Assembly: GCF_009727055.1 (NCBI RefSeq)
Contig: NW_024063779.1
Span: 186,001 to 250,000 of the forward strand
DNA length: 64,000 nucleotides
Source: Benincasa hispida
Lineage: Eukaryota > Streptophyta > Magnoliopsida > Cucurbitales > Cucurbitaceae
Direction: 5' to 3'
How positions within the stretch are numbered: position 1 is the first letter of the stretch; the number at the start of each line of letters is the position of its first letter. Shown here piece after piece: positions 35,505-46,643 of this stretch. The notes below the pieces were generated by a model. That model was not told the DNA's origin and searched no databases. It worked only from the letters and a program-made list of their open reading frames with translations. The translations under genes were made by a program, and so were the position numbers.

Positions 35505-37301
35505 TGATAACTTTGTTAAATACAAGTTATTTTTGCCACCTTATCTAGATATTGTGGCCAAAAGGTTAGTAATTATGCACCAATTGTATGAAAATTAGCC
35601 TAGTATTGCAATAATTATTAAATGTTTGCATTACACCCACTAACACCAAAAAGATGGAAGACAAGCTGAACTTTACTCTGTTTTGCAGGAGACCAAGTCA
35701 CCGCTTGTGCTCAAGGCTCACGAGAGACTAATCAACGCATCTCTGTCACATTATGCCCATCAATCAACAATGAAGAGACGAATACCGCAATGGCGGCGTA
35801 ATGAGACAGTTGATTCGAGAGCTAATGTTTCAACTGCATGCAGTAATACAAACAAACACCGCATGCGAATCTATGATCGAAAGATGCAGCTGGGCAACGC
35901 AAGAGCGGAGGATTGAGACACGTGTACAAAACTAACGGTTGTGCAGAATTGATAGTCTGATTGCATAACAGAAGGAATAATATCCCTCCATCTTCGGAAT
36001 TACCATAACCATGAGTGGGGACCACAAGGTCGGAGTCAAAGATCTGCACCTATAAATACCCCATTGATTTCAGAGAAAAATATGCTAATTGATACGGTGC
36101 TAAGTGCTGCTAGATTGTAGAGAGAAGTCTGAGCTAGTGCTTATGAGAAGAAATCTGGGAAGAAGACGAGATAAGGGCTGAGAGGTGAATCTCAGATCCA
36201 ACCTACAAACACCCAATCGAAAGCTCTGTGCAAAGATCCCTGCTACCAGTAGAGCAAGCCTGAGAGAGGAAAGCTCTTCCTACCATCCAAATCCATCATG
36301 TCCGGTAAGCAGATCTCCATCGAATCTGTTGTCAAGACATTGGCACTATTTGTATCTTTCTATTCTCTCTTTCATTGTGTAATTCATGTTTTTCTTTATC
36401 TCTTCATTCACACACCATGTATCAAACGTTAGTAGAAATATTTAAATGTTTCAATAAATTCCATTTACCATTTTCTATCTATTTTCGTTCACCCACCAAT
36501 CACTTTCTCCATGATATCTTCTTAATCCTCTAATGAGCAATATGAATCACTAAGAACTTAATCTGTATTAAAGATATAAAATATGTTTAGCTAAAGCATG
36601 CTAGACGGCATCTTCACCTGTGAGAGCAAAAGTGAAGGTGTCATTTTGATCTATCAAGAGAAGGTCAAGAGAATGCGTTAACTAAATGGAGTAATACTTC
36701 CAGACATGGCAACCTTACGTTCATTACGTTAGTCTCTATTTCACCACAGACATGTGGGAGCGTGATCGATCACTGAGAGGTGTACGCCAAGAGAAGAGCG
36801 GAACAGTATTTGTACCTTCAATCCAATTAAGAACTTGCGTTGTTTATATTATTTGTCTTTCTCTTTCTATCCTGTTCATAAGACTTGTCGCCGCATCCCA
36901 TGTCTTTGCATAACTTTCATAGTCAGCCTTAATCCCAGCATCTTGTACTTGTAGTATGTATCTTGTATCATCTAGTTTAGGTTTACTGTCTTTTTATGTT
37001 TTTATCGCCTCTTTACTGCTTTCCTTTATTTTATTGCAATTTATATACTTGTACAAACACACTTGTAAAGATTGAAAACCTGGTCGCATATGTCATGAAC
37101 ATACCGCAATAACCTAAAACAGTCCCCCTGTTCGACCTCGGATCACACCGAGAAACTTGTGGTGGAATTACACTTGGTTCTATTGTAAGGAAACTTGTGA
37201 CAACGCATGGCATACTACATGAACATCCATAATTAACGCAAAATTAGACGTAGTATCGCATCATTGTGAGCAATTTATATCATCTATCCAAACACGTTAC
37301 A
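35505..37301 (+). mobile_element. Solo LTR, gypsy family E (copy 2), inserted in RNase H of A
   Basis: The flanks are TGGTG at 35500-35504 and TGGTG at 37302-37306, and the host reading frame resumes as CAGTTGCAAATTC right after. It starts TGATAACTTTG, and a TATA box (CTATAAATACC) lies near 36050-36060. The ends of the other copies suggest the LTR proper stops at CGCATCA (37263), whose next five bases TTGTG also nearly match the left flank. The last 38 bases to GTTACA are therefore unexplained. Related blocks occur at 62520-63460. There is no coding content. Confidence 0.75.
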
Positions 37302-37515
37302 TGGTGCAGTTGCAAATTCAACAGAACCAAGAAGTCACAATCACGGCAAGCATATTGAGCACAAATACCATCTGATCCGGGAGATTGTACATCGTGGAGA
37401 CATTATAGTGACCCAGATATCCTTTGAGCAAAACATTGATGATTCTTTTATAAAGGCCCTCACGGTTAAAGTGTTTAAAGGTCACCTACAGAGTCTAGGT
37501 CTACGAAGTTTGTAA
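37302..37515 (+). pseudogene. End of RNase H of element A
   Basis: This continues the frame broken by the solo LTR. The usual copia C-terminal blocks can be followed: NSTEPRSHNHGKH, then KYHLIREIVHRGD, then ALTVKVFKGHLQSLGLRSL and a stop at 37513-37515. Purine tracts GACAAGTGGGAGA (about 37521-37533) and CCAAGTGGGATTT precede the LTR. Confidence 0.8.
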
Positions 37516-37648
37516 ACTAGGACAAGTGGGAGAACTTTTGGGTATATGCCCTAGTTTATTATATTCATATGTTTATTGTATTCATATGTTTCTCACTTAA
37601 ATTCAATATTGTGATACTCCAATAGGAGTTTTAGTCCAAGTGGGATTT

Positions 37649-39330
37649 TGTTGGATTTTATGTCCTAAAACACATAGTTTGTAAATTAATAAACATATTC
37701 TATTTTTTTTTTCGATAAAATTGTTATTGAAATTGTAATCTTGAATCCAATAAACAAAGGTTCTCAGGCTATTTAATGTAGTTTGAACTTTATGTAGTGA
37801 CATAAATGTGGATCAAGTTCAAATATATAGACAAAATAGTCTATAGTATATGAATAAGGTTGGACGCCTTTTCTGGGGACACTATGGATGCGGCCCATTT
37901 TGTAGTTAGTACAAACAATGTGATCCTAAATCGTTCATGTGGAGACATGAAAGTGGGGGCATCCTATGTAAAGATTTTACATAAGATTGAACCATAAAAT
38001 AGTCACTTTTTACGTTTTAAATGTCGTTTTATGTATAAAACTGACTATTTTGTTAATTGATGACCTAGGTAACTTAATCTTAATCCTGAGCTAACTATGA
38101 ACTCCTGTTTAATCGGAATTATCCTTAGATCTGCATAGGTGAGGGTAGCTCATTATCGCTGGCCCAATAAGCCTCCCATCTCAGGGGTAAGATCAAGTGG
38201 ATAGCTGGGAACAAAGGGTGCAAGACGGAATGCACTCCTACCCATTATAGGGATAGTAGATAGGTTGTTCCCTTTAGTACTGAATTCAAGTCTTGAACAA
38301 GGGGCCCCACCCTCTCCTTAGCCCGAGAGGGGTTCGATTTATAGGTTGGACTTAAGGAACTTAAGGAACAAGATGTAGTCTTAGGGGTAAAACGATTTTG
38401 ATGACCCAGCCAGATTACAAACAACCTGTGAAGGATTAGCTTACTAATCATGATTATATCAAATGGACACAAATATATCTATAGTGGAATGACCTGTGAG
38501 TTAATGAATGTTGAGTAGCTCCGTCTAAAGAGTTTAGCCAGCTAATCTTAGATCGTTGGAGCCCATGATCTATAGGTCCATTAGGTTCCCCTACTAGCTC
38601 ATATGGAATAAATTTAGAACCGTATGATAGAATAATTCGAATTGTTCGAATTAGGTGAAGAGAGTGAAACCGACAAGTATATGTGATATAGTGGTTGATT
38701 TTTCAGTTTAGAGATACAGCTTTAGTATTTAAATGTGATTTAAATATCAAGAATATGAATATGTTCATATTCGAAAGCTCGGAAATAATGGAAATGGTCA
38801 AAGATGTAAAAAGTCAAAGAGTTGACTTTTGACTTTGAAAAGTCAAACTTTGACCAACCTTATATTCAAATGTGATTTGAATTTCGAGAAAATGAATGCG
38901 GATTCATGCTCGGGAGGTCAAAATTAGTCAACACGAAAAAAATTATAAAAAGTCAAAATGTTGACTTTTTGGTCAAAGACTTTGACAAAATGACTATTTT
39001 GCCCTTTGACTAAAATTAGTGGGAAAATCCAAACTTTTGTTGAATAATTCCACTAACAAGAGAGTGGGCTAGGTGTTGGCTTATAGTGGAGATAGTAAGG
39101 CCACTTAGATAGTGGATTCTAGGTATTAGGTTTTTATGAATTTGTTTCATGCAATTTTGCATGGTCTTTTTCTATAAATATGGGCTTTTCAATTTGGATT
39201 AAAATTTTTTGCCACTTTTGCCAAAATAGTTTTCAAAATTGGGCTGAAAAATAAAAACCCAAACCCAACCCAAAATCTATATCCTATTTTCCATCTCTTT
39301 CTCTCTCTCGGTTTCTTCATCCATCGGGTC
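37649..39330 (+). repeat. 3' LTR of element A (copy 3), truncated
   Basis: It begins TGTTGGATTTTATGTCC directly after a purine tract and is collinear with 24803-26530. It has lost about 25 bases around 38350-38360 and some around 38475. It ends in CCATCGGGTC (39330), where the 5' LTR continues with CTACAATCTGG. The last roughly 220 bases are missing, and family E sequence follows. Confidence 0.88.
38797..39012 (+). promoter_or_regulatory. W-box cluster in LTR A copy 3
   Basis: It has the same arrangement of TTGAC/GTCAA cores as in the other two copies, with one core lost in a small deletion near 38975. The TATA box of this copy is near 39171-39182. Confidence 0.6.
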
Positions 39331-40014
39331 TATTTTGTAGCTATCGTAGGAATCAAACGCATGCGTTTGAAATAAGCAATCGCAGACAAATGCATGCATT
39401 GAAGCCAGGCGATCGCAAAGACAAACACATGTGCTGAAAGTTGGATCGCATGCGTCCATCACATGGAAGTTGCGGTGATCGAATGCATCCATTGCACGAA
39501 AGTTGCGGTGATCATTTGGAAATTGCGGTGACTGAATGCGTCCATCACATGAAAGTTGCAGTGATCAAGCGAATGCAGCGATGAATTGGGAATTGCGGCC
39601 ACAGAGTGACAACCATAATAAAAGGACGATCGCAAGTTAGGTAGAACGCGTTGATGCTTCAGCTGAATCAAGCTCAGACGCATACTTTGGGAGTATCAAC
39701 AAGATAAGACAATGTGACAATGCCCATACCACGACAAAAGCAGCAGTGAGCCATAATGCAATCATGATAGCTGTCGGCGTTTAAACTCTATAAATAGCCC
39801 TTTGGACCTTCATTTCAAGACATCCGAACTTCAGCCTCAAGGCAGAGGTTTGCAATCACAGATGAGAGCTTGAACAAGATTTTCAGTGAGAATTCTTCAC
39901 CTCCACAAACCAGACCGTGTGACGATCGAAACTTTCGTCGGAGATAGAGCTCGAAAGAGACATCTCCACCATTCATCCATGGCACCACCAACAGCCTTGA
40001 CGCAGAGTTCTTCA
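39331..40014 (+). mobile_element. Fragment of family E LTR (copy 3)
   Basis: It contains the words GCATACTTTGGGAGTATCAA and CTCTATAAATAGCCC (TATA near 39788-39802), both shared with the minus-strand copy at 7740-8060. Both ends are cut, on the left against LTR A and on the right against LTR F at about 40014. It probably inserted in the end of A and then lost flanking DNA with it. Confidence 0.6.
39425..39575 (+). repeat. Degenerate tandem repeat, AAGTTGCGGTGATC words
   Basis: Three to four imperfect copies of a unit of about 45 bases built from TGCGTCCATCACATG, AAAGTTGCGGTGATC and GAATGC. It lies inside the family E LTR. Confidence 0.6.
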
Positions 40015-40436
40015 TGAAGTGGGAAATGAAAAATGAATTTTGTGTTACGAACTACTGAAGGCCTCGCCTTTTATGGGCCTTCAGCGTCAAACTGTAGGGA
40101 GCGAAGAAAGCGCTCGGCCTCATAACGTGTGAAGATGGAACAGGATGGGTGGACGAAATGGAACGGGCGAACGAACGCGGATGGACCATTTCCTCCTTTT
40201 TTTCGGTTAAAAAAATAATAATAAAAAAAATAAAAGAAATAAAATAATATCCATCAAATCCATATTGGTCTATCTCCTCATTTCCTCCAAAACATGGGTA
40301 CACCTTGGGGCTCAAATCCAAAACACAAGGTTGGAGTACATAAAGGAGACTTCCAACACTAAATCTTCCAATATGGGATTCTTCAACCAAAAAAGTTGGT
40401 TCCCTCTAGTTTTGAAAGTTAAATTTTCACCCAACA
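40015..40436 (-). repeat. 5' LTR of element F, truncated
   Basis: It is collinear with 24237-24648. The right end CACCCAACA (40436) is the minus-strand LTR start and is followed by the target duplication ATTTA. The left part of the LTR and the primer-binding site are missing. Confidence 0.78.
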
Positions 40437-40441
40437 ATTTA

Positions 40442-41157
40442 CATAGGAAAAATCAAACTATTTTGTATCTTTTACATTCAAAATAAAAACTTAAAGTTGT
40501 TTTTGGGCCATAATATTATTTAAAAAGCTACAAGTTACATGAGGTGCTATAACATATTTATATGGTGTGGGGCCAAAAGAAGGTGCCTTGATCCATATCG
40601 CTTCTAAGAACCAAAGGAGATTTCATGGTAAGAAAGATTGAGATATTTTCAGTTTAAGTTTTTGATGTATTTGTTTTCGCCCTGTTATTTGTTTGTCTTT
40701 TATCTTATTGCCAACTGTATTCCGTTTAGTTAGACAAATGGGCAAATGGGCGTGACAACTTCATCAAATAGATGGTGACTCATGCGTCAAGGTTTCTTCC
40801 TTACAAAAATTTTGTGACACTTCAACATTTGTATTGTTATGGAATTTCTTGGATGTAGCTTTCTTATTTCCTATACTTACGATTATATTTACAGGTGGCA
40901 TTTAGAACAAAGGTTTCCACCCAAATATTAACATCAAATAGCAGTATTTGCCTCGACATTTTGAAAAAGCAGTGGTGGGGCCCTGTATAACTATTTCTAA
41001 GGTCAGTTCCTTCACTTAAAAAGAAATAAAAATGGTTTGGCTGTGTTTATGACTGCAAAATTTTGTCTCTACAATTTCAGACTAGTTTCATGACCTATCT
41101 TGACAAACTTTTCCTTTTGCTACAAACTAGTTTTTTTTGGCATAGCAGAACTAGCTT
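40442..41157. other. Host-like DNA around an E2 pseudo-exon
   Basis: Apart from the exon at 40895-41001 no gene is supported. A stretch near 40755-40830 faintly resembles the exon that precedes it in E2 genes (TCAAGGTTTCTTCCTTACAA against a GGTGTATTCTTAGTTAC-like sequence), but this is too weak to call. Confidence 0.4.
40895..41001 (+). pseudogene. Broken exon of a ubiquitin-conjugating enzyme E2 (UBC8/UBE2D type)
   Basis: Allowing for two one-base deletions and one one-base insertion, the 107 bases encode the E2 core exon: VAFRTKV, HPNIN, SICLDILKKQW, then TISK. The catalytic cysteine codon TGC (40949-40951) in SICLDIL survives. It is preceded by a pyrimidine-poor but usable acceptor (TTTACAG) and followed by GTCAG. 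As I recall, plant UBC8-11 genes have an exon with these same limits. A TAA appears near 40988 through one of the deletions. The retained splice sites argue for a DNA-level duplicate and not a processed copy. E2 enzymes carry ubiquitin from E1 to E3. This copy cannot be functional. Neighbouring exons were not found on either side, including beyond element G at 46639. Confidence 0.8.
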
Positions 41158-43311
41158 TGTCACATCTCCTCTTGAGCTTATTTCTTAAGCCGACAAAAGG
41201 CGTGATGACGATAGATATCATCCTTTTATAATACCTACTACCCATCTCTACCTAAGTAACTTTAACTCATCTTAGTTGAGAATAAAATTAACTTCAGGTT
41301 TTCATTTAACATAAATTAAAGTTCATACAGTATAATAGGCTTTTACAAAACATTTGCCCAACCCATTTTGACAAATACTATAATAAAGATTTAACTCGTG
41401 GCAAACCTCATCTTCTTGCAACAACCTGGACTCTTCTACTACCTGCGAAGGAAAAACGTAAAGGAAAAGAATGAGTTAGAAGCCCATTGAGGGGTAAACA
41501 ACTTATAGGGTCTCTTTAAACCCTTAGAGACAAATAGCTAAATTAGCATATCCACATAACGAGGTTATTACTCAAACCTCAGGCTCGAACAAATCAGTTC
41601 CCTATTTTACCTACACACATGGAAGATAATTAAACGTATCTCTTTTATTGCTATGTGCACATAGATCCACCTCTTATGGGCTTAAAAACTAGACTCGTCA
41701 GTCCTCTAACCATCCCATACGAGGTTCCTTTCACAGGCTCAGGAACTAGGCCCAACGACTCCCTGACCATCCTGTGAAATTCCATCACAGGCTCAGGAAC
41801 TAGGTCTTCTGACCCCCTGACCATCCTATGTCATGTGTTCTCATCCTCGTACATGCTACACATATATCTATTAAAAAAAAATTCAACAAAAACCTTTAAA
41901 GAATACCACACTCACAGTTTGTTAGTAGGGATCTCCTTTCTTCTCCGAGTTCTCTGGTTTTCCCTAGTTCCTCCCTAGATCTCGATCCTGTATTAATCCG
42001 ATAATCAATTTAGAATCTTATGTTTAGGGCTAGAATAACCTTAGAACATCTTCTTAGTCCTAAACTTTTCTTACCAACTCCCACTGATATGAAATAGGGC
42101 CTTTAAACACTTATGGACAGAAGTAGGCACAAGGTAGGGCTTCCTTAGGCAGTTGGATGCATGGCAGCTCTCCTGGACACTTGGACTTCTCTACTCGACG
42201 CATAGACATTGAGTTGGGCACGTGGACATCAAGCTCAACACGTAGGTCTTCCCCTTGATGCATAGCCTCTCCCTGAGAATCCCCAATTCTCTCCAATTCT
42301 CTCCTTTTGAATCTCCTTGGAGGGAATTTGAGTTGCGAGATGAAATGAAACCTTCCTGGGGTATTTATAGGTTTTCAGGAGTGTCCTCATCAGTCTCCCT
42401 AAGCTCTCAACACAAGACACCTAGTGTACATGGGAAACCTATGTGTCAACACCATGCAAAGCCCAACGTAACACCCTTGATACCTCCTACTTGCACGCAA
42501 AGCTTAGGTTTCCACACCATGCATAGGTAAACGCATAGCTACCCTTGAGGTGACATTACAACCCTTTGCATGTCCTCCCATGTACCCACCTCAACCATGG
42601 CTCAACCAAGATTTTATTTGGTTCAATCACGTACTCCAATTTGCTATCAGTTTGACCTTGCTCCCTAAGTTATTCAAGTCAATGCACAGTACCTCATGTT
42701 GGGCACATGGTTGCCTTACCAACAACCTTATATGCGTCAAACATCACCTCTTATTTGCCTACATGGTGTTTCAATGCATGGTTCCCTAGGTTTGGACGTA
42801 TGGTTCCCTAACTATGCTACTAGCTTGTCCCCCTCTCATAGTATAGCTTCCTTTTTTGGCTCTTAGCAAGGGTATGCATCCAATTAGATCTTCTTCCTTA
42901 GGTACGTGTCCAACTAGGTCTTCTTCCTTACATATGCATCGAACTAGGGCAATTTAGGTTTCCTTGGTGTAACCTAAATTGTTTTATGCTTCCATCTTGC
43001 TTTACATAGACTAAAAATAGAATCCATAAAGTCCACCTATGCGTCTAACTTTGCCCTATGCGTCCAACTCTTCCTCACTTCATTTTTCTTTGGTTTTCAT
43101 CTTCTTCTCAAAGCATAGCTTTCATCTTTGAGCTCAAGGCATAGCGGCATAGCCATGTATCCTCTTTGTCTTTCTTCACCTTAAAGTACGTGTCCAAATG
43201 GTCATTTATGCGCCTACTTCACCATCTATGTGCCCAACACTCCAATCTTTAGGGTTTCCCCCACTTATAGTGTTCTATATTGTCCAATACTTAGCCAAGT
43301 TCCCTCTCTTG
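41158..43311 (-). repeat. Left LTR of element G
   Basis: The minus-strand end is at 41158. A TATA box (CTATAAATACCCC, minus) lies near 42357-42370. Opening blocks match the right LTR: AGCC.A..AAAGG.....ACTA/GATGA...ATA and CTTTTAT.A.AC..... followed by CTAC. The repeated segment CAGGCTCAGGAACTAGG occurs at 41735 and 41787. Its U3 start is missing at the right. Confidence 0.6.
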
Positions 43312-45229
43312 TGTCATACCCACTCCCAAACTACTCTCTTAGCCTAGGAAAGGACATGACTACAATAGTTATCAACCCTTTTATGACACTTATTGCCTAC
43401 TAACGCTAGTTGAAATAATCTAATACCAATATGTAATCTCATACACAGCAGCTGCCTCTATGGCCAAAATAAACATTAACTATTAAACACAAAACATTTA
43501 CAGAGATTACATTACAAGTCTCATAAGTCCTGACACCCAAAATCTTAGTCCCTACATAAACAACTATAACACATGTACAATATTTACAATAACCACCTAG
43601 CGGATAGGTTACAATAACTATTGTCTTTGAGTGACAGAGCAGATGAAGAGCTACCTTCTGAGGATTTGACCGCTACCTAGAGAAAAGAAAAACATTTGAA
43701 AAACGGGGTGAGCTTGCTAGCCCAGTAAGTGACTTCAGAAAGAAAACTAATTCTCATGCATAAGTCTCAACAAAGAGATCATACTGAAATATAAATCTTT
43801 AAAGTAACCTCGTACTGAGATATAAACATTTTCCAAATATAAAACATGTAAAGCTATTTTTATCATGAAACATTAAACTGTTAGTCGAGAATAACCCTGT
43901 TGTGGTTAAATCCCAACGTCAACTGCTTAGTCTAGAGAGAACCCTTTTGCTTAATCTCTAACTTTAAACTACCTACGTGCACGTGGTTACAACTAAGTAC
44001 CACCATACCTTAGGTAATTCTGCTCAAATACGTTCTCAATGTCCCTCAGTATCGAGCCTAAAGTATATTAGTCATTCTATGACTTCCTCTTTAAAGCATG
44101 TAAAGCAAGACACATAGAAATGTGGCTTTAAAGGCTTTAATTGTGTATTTAAACACATAAATAGTTTTTCAATAAACTTTCATACATGGAATGCATTTGA
44201 AAACGTAACTCATAGTTTGCTTGGAAAACTACTTTGTAAAACTAGCTAGCATGAGAACAATCTTTCTTAAAAACATGGTTTCTTTAAAAACATTATAAAT
44301 ATTTACTCACTCACAATTTTTAGGATTACTCCTCAAATATTGATATGCTTCTAACACTGGTGTCAATCCTGTAGACACAAAAGCATATATTTAGTTATTA
44401 GCATTGGTCTTCTTTTTGAGACTAACTCTCACTCAAACTTATATCTTGCTATAGGTTTAGTACTTAGAAATTTCCTTGAGACTTTGGCTCTTGCTATGCG
44501 TCCAACCACACCTCACAAACACATCCCACTTGTGCAACCAACACTTGCTCTAAGTTTTCCTTCTACCGCACATGGTGATCCACAAAGGCTGCTTATGCGT
44601 CCAAGACTTCAATGCAAGCCTTCCTCAGCCCATACAACAGGTTCAACACATAGGGGTGCTCAGCTCTTGGTCTATCCGAGCGTCTACTTTGAGCTACCAA
44701 CTTACTCAACCCAAGCAGCTGCCTGCTTGTTCATAAAATTTTATATTTAACTTACAAAATTAATAACTCAACTTTTAGAGCTCATCTCAAGAAATTGTCT
44801 TCTACAACCTTATTTAGAATTTTCTCAGAATGCTCAAATTGCAGCTTCAAACTCTTTCTGGTTCGTCGTGGAGGCTCAATTCTTCATCGATGTCCCAAAT
44901 TCACCCATGAACTAAACCTCTGGTCACTTTTTCCTTTCTCCGGCCTTCTTTCAGTGAGAACTTCTTCTGAAAGCATCACCTCTGAAACTAGACTCTCAGA
45001 GCTTTCCAACGACACCAGGATCTCTCAACTTGCACGGAGGAATTGTTCAAACTGAGCTTTTGAAGTTCAGCCTCCATTTTTATACTACTTTCCATCGCTT
45101 ACCATTAAAGCCTAGCATGACACCTTCAACTTAAATGAAGTTAAATCCAGTGCTTAGGACAACTATTGCCCCTTAGTCAGTGGTTAAGACTGATTACTTC
45201 ATCCCTGATCAATGCATGCATCAATTGTT

Positions 45230-45500
45230 TAGCTGGGTGCCCATCACATAGCTCTCGCTGTCACTCATCGTGCATCTCTTGTTGTCACTCATCGCGTATC
45301 TCTCACTGTCGCTCATCGTGTAGTGCTGACCCCATCATCTAATGCATTACACCCATCGTCTAGTGCTCATGTCTATTGTGTAGCGCCATGGTCTAGTGCA
45401 TCACCTAACGCTTATGCTTATTGTGTAACGTGATCGCCTATCGTGTAGTGCTATCATCTAGCACATCGTTTAGCACTGCATGTAGTTACACAATCGTCCA
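45230..45500. repeat. Degenerate repeat of CATCGTGTAGTGCT words
   Basis: The words ATCGTGTAGTGCT, CATCGTCTAGTGCTC and CTCATCGCGTATCTCTC recur about every 20-35 bases. The block lies in the LTR, downstream of its TATA box before the insertion point, and has no coding sense. Confidence 0.55.
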
Positions 45501-46025
45501 CGCGCACAGCAGTCCAACACCCAGCACTCATGCTCATGCACACCTGATTCTGCCGCATGCATGCTAACCTCCAAAACTTTGTTGCCGCATGCCTTGTCTA
45601 ATGCATGGATTTTCTTCATTCGGCCATACTTGGCTTCCTTAAATGCCCAATTAACCTCTCAAATGAGTAAGGCCAATGCCCTTGACTCAACTCTAACGCT
45701 TAGCACAAGGCCAATGCAAGGCCAACTCATCCAAGAGTCAAGCTTCCAAACTTAAAATTTTCTTCTAACTCTTTACCCTTTTCCCTACAATTCAACATTA
45801 ATTCTCACATTAACCTACTCACCATACTGATCTCAGTAGAGAATATACACAAGTAGAGAAATTAGGGCTCAGGGTTTACACTTGAATACCCTATGTGCCC
45901 ACAATCTCAATCTATGTGCCCAACCCTAATTACCTCTCTTGGTGGTGCATAGTTCAACGCATGGTTTACAACGCTTAACCAATTCTTCCCAATGCTTTCA
46001 CTTTGTTCCTCATCCAAAAGCATGG

Positions 46026-46151
46026 CCCCTCATACTCATAGCATAGCTCCTCATGCTTACAGCATAGTCTCTTATATTCATAGCATAGTCTCTTATGCTC
46101 GTAGCATAGCTTCTTATACTTATAGCATAGCTTCTTATACTCATAGCATAG
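46026..46151 (-). repeat. 21-base tandem repeat, about six copies
   Basis: On the minus strand each unit keeps frame and translates as LCYEYKK-like heptads (LCYKYKK, LCYEHKR, LCCKHEE). The unit on the plus strand is close to CTTATACTCATAGCATAGTCT. It is a minisatellite in an LTR, not a protein repeat. Confidence 0.75.
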
Positions 46152-46643
46152 TCTCTTCTTTCTCATAGTATAGTTTCCAACGTCCCACATGAATCCAAAA
46201 TTGTCCAAAGTCTCCCCTAGGGTGCATCTACCATGCATCCAACATGGTGCCTTCAGGGTTTTCTCAATTATGCTATGAGTTGTACTTCCTTAGCTATGTT
46301 ATGACTTCACCTACTAAGCTATGACTTGGTCAATTATGTTATCAACTAGGATATGACTTTTTACCTATGCTATGACCTACTTCCCCAACTATACTATAAA
46401 TTGAACTTTAGCCAAGATTCTCCATTTCCTCCTATGCTATAAATCCAACTCTTATTCTCATAGCATAGTTTAGACACTTAGCCAAAGTTTTTACTCTAAT
46501 CCGCTATGACTCCAATATTTAGAAATTTTTCTTCCTCCAAGGCATAGTTTAGGTTCTTAGTCAAACTTTTTCCTTCCAAGACTTTAATTCTGAGTTATTC
46601 TCTCAACCTAAGGAATCTTGTGAGGCTTGGGTGTTACAAGCTT

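Larger units (their letters stand above)
23948..40436 (-). mobile_element. Outer copia element F holding nested elements A and E
   Basis: A minus-strand LTR (23948-24648) and a second, truncated copy of the same LTR (40015-40436) bracket the block. The outer flanks are ATTTA at 23943-23947 and ATTTA at 40437-40441, a perfect five-base target duplication. Only 154 bases of F's own interior remain (24649-24802). The rest is family A copia and pieces of family E. This makes F the oldest layer of the nest. Confidence 0.75.
41158..46638 (-). mobile_element. Gypsy element G reduced to two abutting LTRs
   Basis: The outer flanks are AGCTT (41153-41157) and AGCTT (46639-46643), a perfect target duplication. 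On the minus strand it begins TGTAACACCCAAGCC (46638) and ends GATGTGACA (41158), a normal gypsy LTR pair of ends. An internal LTR end (GGGTATGACA on the minus strand) lies at 43312, and the DNA on its two sides is homologous. There is no gag, pol or primer-binding site. It is therefore an LTR-LTR array, either an internal deletion or a recombination product. Confidence 0.7.
43312..46638 (-). repeat. Right LTR of element G
   Basis: 3.3 kb, with minus-strand start TGTAACACCC and end GTATGACA. A minus-strand TATA-like box (AGTATAAAAATGG) lies near 45074-45086. It is longer than its partner, partly because of repeat arrays at 45230-45500 and 46026-46151. Open frames here come from the repeats. 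Confidence 0.6.

Noticed and set aside
39277..39683. Minus-strand frames rich in MDA and HRNF words
   Set aside because: They are translations of the 45-base repeat in the family E LTR.
40590..40645. Possible first exon of the E2 gene (CGCTTCTAAGA followed by a GTAAG)
   Set aside because: Only about ten bases resemble the expected start of the gene, and the ATG is absent. This could be chance.
45975..46238. Minus-strand frame with LCYEYKK heptads as a possible protein repeat
   Set aside because: It is a 21-base tandem repeat within an LTR, so staying in frame is automatic. There is no start context or conserved domain.
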